Shown in pieces: positions 5,292 through 8,481 of a DNA stretch of 8,481 nt. Numbering within the stretch: position 1 is the first letter of the stretch; each line of letters starts with the position of its first letter. This stretch comes from Treponema sp. (GTDB lineage: Bacteria > Spirochaetota > Spirochaetia > Treponematales > Breznakiellaceae): the NCBI GenBank assembly GCA_031272575.1, contig JAISTO010000018.1, positions 1-8,481 of the forward strand, given 5' to 3'. The position numbers and the translations under genes were made by a program. The notes under the pieces are model-generated. The model ran no database searches and had not been told where the DNA came from. It saw only the letters and a program-made list of their open reading frames with translations.

Positions 5292-6841
5292 GTTGCCCCA
5301 TCCTTTGCCGCGCCTTTGGCCGCGGTCTCCCATTCGAGCGCGTTGAGCGCCGCGATATACGCCTTTATCGACGACTCGATGATGTCGGTGGACACGCCCC
5401 GGCCGTTGTAGCGGCGATCGTTCCAGTGTATCTTGACGGTCGTCTCGCCCTGCGCGGTCGAGCCGCCGGTGATCGCGCCCAGTTCGTAGAGTTCCAGTTC
5501 CGGCTCCTTGCCCGTGATCGTGTTGATGGCGCGGAAGATCGAGTCGATAGGCCCGTCCCCCATGGCGACCTCTTTGCGCACCGCGCCATCCTTGTGGCGC
5601 AGGCGCACGGTGCCGCTCGCCCCCAGCGCGGAGCCCGTGTTCACGGCCCAGTGCTCGAGGGTCCATGTCTCGGGCGCGGCAACGGTGACCCCCATTACGA
5701 GCGCCTCGAGGTCCCGGTCGGAGATCGTCTTTTTCTTGTCTGCCAGCACCTTGAAATCCGCGAAGACCCGCTCGAGGGTATCGGCCCCCACGACGAGCCC
5801 CAGTTCTTTGAGCCGCTCCTCGAGCGCGTGTTTGCCGGAGTGCTTGCCCAGCACCATCGAAGAGGCCGCGTTCTTGGGAACCCCCACGGATTCCGGCGTC
5901 ATGATCTCGTAGGTGGCCGGGTTTGCCAGTACCCCATGTTGATGGATACCCGCCTCGTGCGCGAAGGCATTGTCCCCCACGATCGCCTTGTTCGGCTGCA
6001 CCTTGACCCCCGTCACCTTCGAGACGAGGCGGCTCGCCGCGTAGATCTGCGTCGTGTCGATGCGGGTGTCCGCGTGCAGGATGTCGCGCCTGACCCGCAA
6101 GGCCATGACGATCTCCTCCAGCGAGGCGTTCCCGGCCCGCTCGCCAAGCCCGTTGATCGTGCACTCGGCCTGCTCCGCCCCGGCCGCGATGGCCGCAAGC
6201 GAGTTCGCGACCGCCAGGCCCAGGTCGTTGTGGCAGTGCACGGAGAGGCGCGCCTTTGCCATGAGCGGGGTGTGCTCCCTGACGTAGCGGATCCGCTCGG
6301 CGAACTCCGCCGGGAGCGCGTAGCCCACGGTATCGGGGAAGTTGACGGTGAGCGCGCCCGCCGCGATAGCCTCGCCAAAGACGCGGCACACGAAGTCCGG
6401 GTCGCTGCGGAACGCGTCCTCCGCGGAGAACTCGACATCCTCGCAGAAGCGCTTCGCCCGCTTCACGGAGGCCACCGCCTGCGCCAGCACCTGCTCGGGC
6501 GTCATCTTCAGTTTATACTCCATGTGGATAGGACTCGTGGCCAGGAAGATGTGGATGCGCGGGTGCGCGCAGCCAGCGAGCGCGGCCCCCGCCGCGTCGA
6601 TATCCGCGTCCCGGCAGCGGGCAAGCGCTGCCACGCACGAGTTTTTGACCAGGCCGGCAATCGTCTTGACCGACTCAAAGTCCCCCGGACTGGAGACGGG
6701 AAAGCCCGCCTCGATGACATCGACCCCCATGCTCTCGAGCCTGCGGGCCACCTCGATTTTTTCCTGCAAGTTCATCGAGCACCCCGGCGCCTGTTCGCCG
6801 TCCCGCAAGGTCGTGTCAAAAATGGTTATGTGTGTATTCAT
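5288..6841 (-). CDS. leuA: 2-isopropylmalate synthase
   Basis: LeuA condenses 2-ketoisovalerate and acetyl-CoA, the committed and normally leucine-inhibited step. The 517-residue length fits the bacterial IPMS class. A TIM-barrel catalytic domain starts with FDTTLRDGEQAPG (8-20). Metal ligands are D14, H202 and H204 (in HCHND) and N238 (in GLGERAGN). GIHQHGVL (298-305) and LGKHSGKHAL (331-340) mark the subdomain. The regulatory dimer domain spans about 391-503, with MGDGPIDSIFRAIN and GRGVSTDIIE typical of the leucine-binding region, so feedback control is probably retained. The last residues are a low-complexity Ala/Lys tail. AGGAG lies 5 bp before ATG 6841 and overlaps the TGA stop of the upstream regulator gene. 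Homocitrate or citramalate synthase is less likely given the full LeuA regulatory domain and the leuBCD context. Confidence 0.95.
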   Translation of the reverse strand: MNTHITIFDTTLRDGEQAPGCSMNLQEKIEVARRLESMGVDVIEAGFPVSSPGDFESVKTIAGLVKNSCVAALARCRDADIDAAGAALAGCAHPRIHIFLATSPIHMEYKLKMTPEQVLAQAVASVKRAKRFCEDVEFSAEDAFRSDPDFVCRVFGEAIAAGALTVNFPDTVGYALPAEFAERIRYVREHTPLMAKARLSVHCHNDLGLAVANSLAAIAAGAEQAECTINGLGERAGNASLEEIVMALRVRRDILHADTRIDTTQIYAASRLVSKVTGVKVQPNKAIVGDNAFAHEAGIHQHGVLANPATYEIMTPESVGVPKNAASSMVLGKHSGKHALEERLKELGLVVGADTLERVFADFKVLADKKKTISDRDLEALVMGVTVAAPETWTLEHWAVNTGSALGASGTVRLRHKDGAVRKEVAMGDGPIDSIFRAINTITGKEPELELYELGAITGGSTAQGETTVKIHWNDRRYNGRGVSTDIIESSIKAYIAALNALEWETAAKGAAKDGAT

Positions 6842-6850
6842 ACCTTCTCC

Positions 6851-7441
6851 TCAAACCGGCGTGTACAGTACCGCGACGATGCGCGCCGGTTTCTCGCCGC
6901 CCGACAGCACGCGGTGGGGGACTATCGAGTCGTAGTAGATCGAGTCTCCCACCCCCAGCGTGAAGGCGGTCTCCCCGTACTCGACCGCGAGCGTACCGTC
7001 GAGGACGTACATGAACTCCTCGCCCTCGTGCGAAGACTTCGTCTGATCGGCCCCCGGCTCTATATCCACGACGAAGGGCTCCATGTGACGGCCCCCCTTG
7101 TCCGCGGCAAGCGCATGGAAGACCAGCCCCTGGGGGCTGCCTGCCGGCGGCATCGAACCGCCCGGCAGCCCCGTGACGAAGCGCCCCGCCTCTTTCGCCT
7201 CGCCGGCCCTGCACAGCACCGGCCCCAGTTCCTCATGATCGTCCAGCAGCGTCCCCAGACGGACCCCCAGTGCCCGCGCTATCTTTAGCAGCGGGGCCAG
7301 GTCGGGGATAAGCCCCTCTTCCTCTATGCGGCGTATGCGCTCTTCCGCGATACCGCTCCGCTGCGACAGGGTCTCCCGGGACACCGCATAGGTCTTGCGC
7401 AATTCCGCAATCCGTTCCCCGGGCGTATGTTTCGCTGCCAT
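6851..7441 (-). CDS. XRE-family regulator with C-terminal cupin, first gene of the leu operon
   Basis: The 196-residue protein has an N-terminal helix-turn-helix (about 7-65; VSRETLSQRSG then IAEERIRRIEEEGLIPDLAPLL) and a C-terminal cupin (about 120-194; HEGEEFMYVLDG and GDSIYYDSIVPHRV). Such XRE-cupin proteins are DNA-binding regulators whose cupin usually senses a small molecule. The first cupin motif has Gly140 where the second metal-binding His of HxH would be; H138, E142 and H176 remain, so metal binding may be weakened. Its position as first gene, 9 bp before leuA with the stop codon inside the leuA SD, suggests it regulates this operon and itself. The ligand is not shown; leucine or a pathway 2-keto acid is inference. 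AAAGGAG lies 5 bp before ATG 7441. Confidence 0.9.
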   Translation of the reverse strand: MAAKHTPGERIAELRKTYAVSRETLSQRSGIAEERIRRIEEEGLIPDLAPLLKIARALGVRLGTLLDDHEELGPVLCRAGEAKEAGRFVTGLPGGSMPPAGSPQGLVFHALAADKGGRHMEPFVVDIEPGADQTKSSHEGEEFMYVLDGTLAVEYGETAFTLGVGDSIYYDSIVPHRVLSGGEKPARIVAVLYTPV

Positions 7442-7456
7442 AACCGCTCCTTTGCG

Positions 7457-7484
7457 AAAAAAATTTCCCGCCCCTTAGGGGGGG
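7457..7484 (-). terminator. Terminator-like hairpin in the leu leader, possible attenuator
   Basis: On the minus strand CCCCCCC (7484-7478), loop TAA, and GGGGCGGG (7474-7467) can form seven G-C pairs with one bulged C. AAA and seven T's (7463-7457) follow. The layout resembles an intrinsic terminator placed between the predicted promoter and the regulator gene. The stem would begin at the predicted transcription start, so an alternative role is a protective 5' hairpin. No leader peptide, T-box or competing antiterminator is seen. Confidence 0.35.
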
Positions 7485-7490
7485 AAGAAG

Positions 7491-7520
7491 AGTGTAGCAT
7501 GAAGGGGGGCCGGGGGTCAA
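7491..7520 (-). promoter_or_regulatory. Predicted sigma70 promoter of the leu operon
   Basis: Minus-strand TTGACC (7520-7515), an 18-bp spacer and TACACT (7496-7491) form a good promoter. The predicted start near 7484 gives a leader of about 43 nt before ATG 7441. No other comparable promoter is evident before leuA, and the downstream genes overlap or lie within 10 bp, so the five genes are probably one transcript. Confidence 0.65.
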
Positions 7521-7530
7521 GGGGGAGCGG

Positions 7531-7546
7531 CAGCGCAGCCGCGCTG
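7531..7546. repeat. Inverted repeat 10 bp upstream of the leu -35 box
   Basis: CAGCGC-AGCC-GCGCTG is a perfect 6-bp inverted repeat just upstream of the promoter. Its position would suit an operator for the XRE-cupin regulator, but in a region this rich in palindromes it could be chance. Confidence 0.35.
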
Positions 7547-7600
7547 GCCTCTTCGTACGACGGTGGGGAGAGCCCCTCTCGCGGGGCAGGGGGCGGGCAG

Positions 7601-7618
7601 GAAAAATGACGCGGCCTA
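7601..7618. repeat. 18-bp direct repeat, left copy
   Basis: GAAAAATGACGCGGCCTA is identical to 7957-7974, where its last three bases are the stop codon of the PD-(D/E)XK gene on the minus strand. Both copies have CTCTGGGGG nearby (7623-7631 and 7919-7927), though on opposite sides, so the copies may derive from related repeat blocks. Confidence 0.8.
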
Positions 7619-7692
7619 AAGCCTCTGGGGGAGTAGGAAGTGGCGGGCGCGGAGCGTTTGGGGCGTGGGGGGGAGGTCTCCCCCCTCGCTGC

Positions 7693-7769
7693 GAACGGCG
7701 CGGAAATCCCCGTGTGTCGTAGGGGCGAATAATTATTCGCCCCTACCGTTTTCCCCTTCCGCGCCGTTC
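7693..7769. repeat. Nested inverted repeat: 28-bp palindrome within 13-bp arms
   Basis: Outer arms GAACGGCGCGGAA (7693-7705) and its exact complement (7757-7769) enclose a perfect 28-bp palindrome at 7719-7746 with half-site GTAGGGGCGAATAA and no loop. There is no coding capacity. The architecture is like a small MITE or REP-type element. GTAGGGGCGAAT-type palindromes are, from memory, repeated in many unrelated bacterial genomes; I could not check this here. Confidence 0.85.
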
Positions 7770-7786
7770 TCCGCTTCCCCCCTCAA

Positions 7787-7834
7787 CGGGGGCGCTGCCC
7801 CCGCAACGCCCCCGCATACCCACTTACAAGTGGG
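7787..7834. repeat. Two adjacent perfect hairpins
   Basis: CGGGGGC-GCT-GCCCCCG (7787-7803) and CCCACTT-AC-AAGTGGG (7819-7834) are perfect 7-bp stems with 3- and 2-base loops. CGCCCCCG at 7807-7814 could compete for the first left arm. No T-run follows either stem, so they are not clear intrinsic terminators. Confidence 0.7.
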
Positions 7835-7837
7835 CAG

Positions 7838-7874
7838 GCCGCGGAGTGACGGCGCGCCTATTCCGTCATTCCGC
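7838..7874. repeat. Long inverted repeat carrying the prmC-tail 15-mer
   Basis: GCGGAGTGACGG (7841-7852) and CCGTCATTCCGC (7863-7874) pair at 11 of 12 positions around a 10-base loop. The left side, extended to 7838, is the 15-mer also found at 2321-2335. The loop side contains the palindrome GGCGCGCC (7851-7858). Confidence 0.75.
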
Positions 7875-7892
7875 AGCTTGTCCCCCCGTCAG

Positions 7893-7912
7893 TCCGCGGT
7901 AAAACCTGCGGA
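7893..7912. repeat. Short imperfect hairpin
   Basis: TCCGCGGT, loop AAA, then ACC-T-GCGGA form an eight-pair stem with one bulged T. It may be part of the same palindromic cluster; no function is shown. Confidence 0.5.
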
Positions 7913-7940
7913 AACTACTCTCTGGGGGCAGTGGACGGCG

Positions 7941-7954
7941 CGCGTTCAAACGCG
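7941..7954. repeat. Hairpin downstream of the PD-(D/E)XK gene
   Basis: CGCGTT-CA-AACGCG is a perfect 6-bp stem lying 17 bp past the stop of the minus-strand gene at 7972. In that direction no T-run follows the stem, so it is a weak terminator candidate at best. Confidence 0.45.
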
Positions 7955-7956
7955 AA

Positions 7957-7974
7957 GAAAAATGACGCGGCCTA
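7957..7974. repeat. 18-bp direct repeat, right copy, overlapping a stop codon
   Basis: This is the second copy of GAAAAATGACGCGGCCTA. Its last three bases, CTA, are the TAG stop of the minus-strand gene, so the repeat unit abuts a gene 3' end like the repeats at 6-50 and 2321-2335. Confidence 0.8.
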
Positions 7975-8481
7975 CCACTCGCGGGCTTTGAAGCCCGCGG
8001 GCGGCTCGGCCAGAGAGACCGACTCGCCGTTCAGTTCCAGCACGAAAAAGCCCTGCGCATGCGCATAGTCCCGCACCTCCGCAGGCACAAAGCCGCCTGC
8101 CACCGCCCCCACCAGTTTCTTGCCCACCGTCTCGGCAGGCGGATGTTTCCTGATAAGTGCCATGCGCTTGACATGGTGGTTTATGTCCCCCACGTTCGGC
8201 TCCCGTTTGACTTCCACCGCCATACAGAGGTCGCTGTCGGAAAGCAGTATGTCGATCTCCCCGATCTCCCGCGCATCGTCAAAGATCTGCACCCGCCGAT
8301 ACGCCCGCTTGAGGCGGCTGTAGGGCGTGTCTTTGAACTTCTCCCAGAGCCTGCCTGCAACGAGGGTCTCGATGAGTTCCCCCACCGAGTTGCTCAAGTG
8401 CCCCACGAGTTTTTCGTTTCGATCCTGAAGCCGCCTGAGTTCGGCGTATTCGCGCTCCGACTTCGCCTCCGACTCGGCCAA
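7972..8481 (-). CDS. PD-(D/E)XK nuclease-fold protein, partial (5' end outside window)
   Basis: At least 169 residues are visible, and the frame is open to the window edge, so the true start probably lies beyond it (a TTG sits at the very edge). A charged, coiled-coil-like N-terminal part (to about residue 30) precedes a PD-(D/E)XK core: E35 in NSVGELIE, D77 in GEIDILL, and E90-V-K92 in AVEVKRE, i.e. the expected E...D...ExK pattern. The end, ELNGESVSLAEPPAGFKAREW, looks like a natural C-terminus. It resembles the DUF3782-type hypothetical proteins I recall as multicopy in gut treponemes. Nuclease activity, substrate and partner are unknown; restriction, repair or mobile-element roles are all possible. 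No methyltransferase or toxin-antitoxin partner is visible. Confidence 0.75.
   Translation of the reverse strand: MAESEAKSEREYAELRRLQDRNEKLVGHLSNSVGELIETLVAGRLWEKFKDTPYSRLKRAYRRVQIFDDAREIGEIDILLSDSDLCMAVEVKREPNVGDINHHVKRMALIRKHPPAETVGKKLVGAVAGGFVPAEVRDYAHAQGFFVLELNGESVSLAEPPAGFKAREW

Larger units (their letters stand above)
7521..7971. other. Gene-free, repeat-dense GC-rich intergenic region
   Basis: No convincing gene lies here. Open frames exist on the plus strand, but they are Pro/Arg/Ser-rich, start at GTG or ATG without a ribosome binding site, and run through palindromes. The region instead holds inverted repeats at 7531-7546, 7693-7769, 7787-7803, 7819-7834, 7841-7874, 7893-7912 and 7941-7954, and a direct repeat with copies at 7601-7618 and 7957-7974. 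The segment 7623-7680 is G-rich on the plus strand and otherwise featureless. Confidence 0.75.

Noticed and set aside
5292..6389. N-terminal extension of leuB to 726 residues
   Set aside because: The extension is a low-complexity alternate frame of leuA. ATG 5291 gives the exact LeuB family start and an ATGA junction.
5426..7288. 620-residue plus-strand open frame over leuA and the regulator
   Set aside because: Antisense shadow: Arg, Asp and His-rich with no motifs, opposite well-conserved LeuA and XRE-cupin genes.
7665..7991. 108-residue open frame on the plus strand in the intergenic region
   Set aside because: It starts at GTG without a ribosome binding site, is Pro/Ser/Arg-rich, crosses several palindromes and overlaps the neighbouring gene antisense.

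Overview
The window looks like chromosomal DNA from a GC-rich spirochaete, probably Treponema-like. This is an inference from three things: the PD-(D/E)XK protein at the right end resembles hypothetical proteins I recall as multicopy in gut treponemes; there is a small signal-peptide beta-barrel candidate of the treponemal sort; and short palindromic repeats are numerous. No rRNA, tRNA, CRISPR array or transposase is visible.

Left part (1-2340). A response regulator with a helical C-terminal part (37-702, minus) and a small exported protein (791-1456, plus) diverge from one short AT-rich spacer. The two sigma70-type promoters in it have their -35 boxes 5 bp apart. The minus promoter would start transcription on the A of the ATG, which predicts a leaderless mRNA. 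The exported protein is followed after 14 bp by prmC, the release-factor glutamine methyltransferase, which best starts at TTG 1471. prmC converges on leuD and their stop codons overlap.

Central part (2337-7441, minus). This is a complete, tightly packed leucine operon read right to left: an XRE-cupin regulator, leuA, leuB, leuC and leuD. Spacings are a 9 bp gap (regulator-leuA), an ATGA overlap (leuA-leuB), a 9-10 bp gap (leuB-leuC) and an ATGA overlap (leuC-leuD). LeuA condenses 2-ketoisovalerate with acetyl-CoA, LeuCD isomerises 2-isopropylmalate, and LeuB oxidises 3-isopropylmalate to the precursor of 2-ketoisocaproate. The regulator is the first gene, so it is probably made in step with the enzymes. 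Ahead of it lie a TTGACC-18-TACACT promoter and a GC hairpin followed by seven T's that begins at the predicted transcription start. leuC has an odd in-frame insertion that includes a 7-bp tandem repeat.

Right part (7442-8481). About 530 bp without a convincing gene hold a dense set of palindromes and direct repeats, including a 28-bp perfect palindrome nested inside 13-bp inverted repeats. A PD-(D/E)XK nuclease-fold gene follows and runs off the right edge.

No clear new multigene system is present. The strongest unexplained signals are the palindromic repeats (several coincide with gene 3' ends), the repeat-bearing insertion in leuC, the overlapping divergent promoters with a predicted leaderless regulator, and the hairpin/T-tract in the leu leader.
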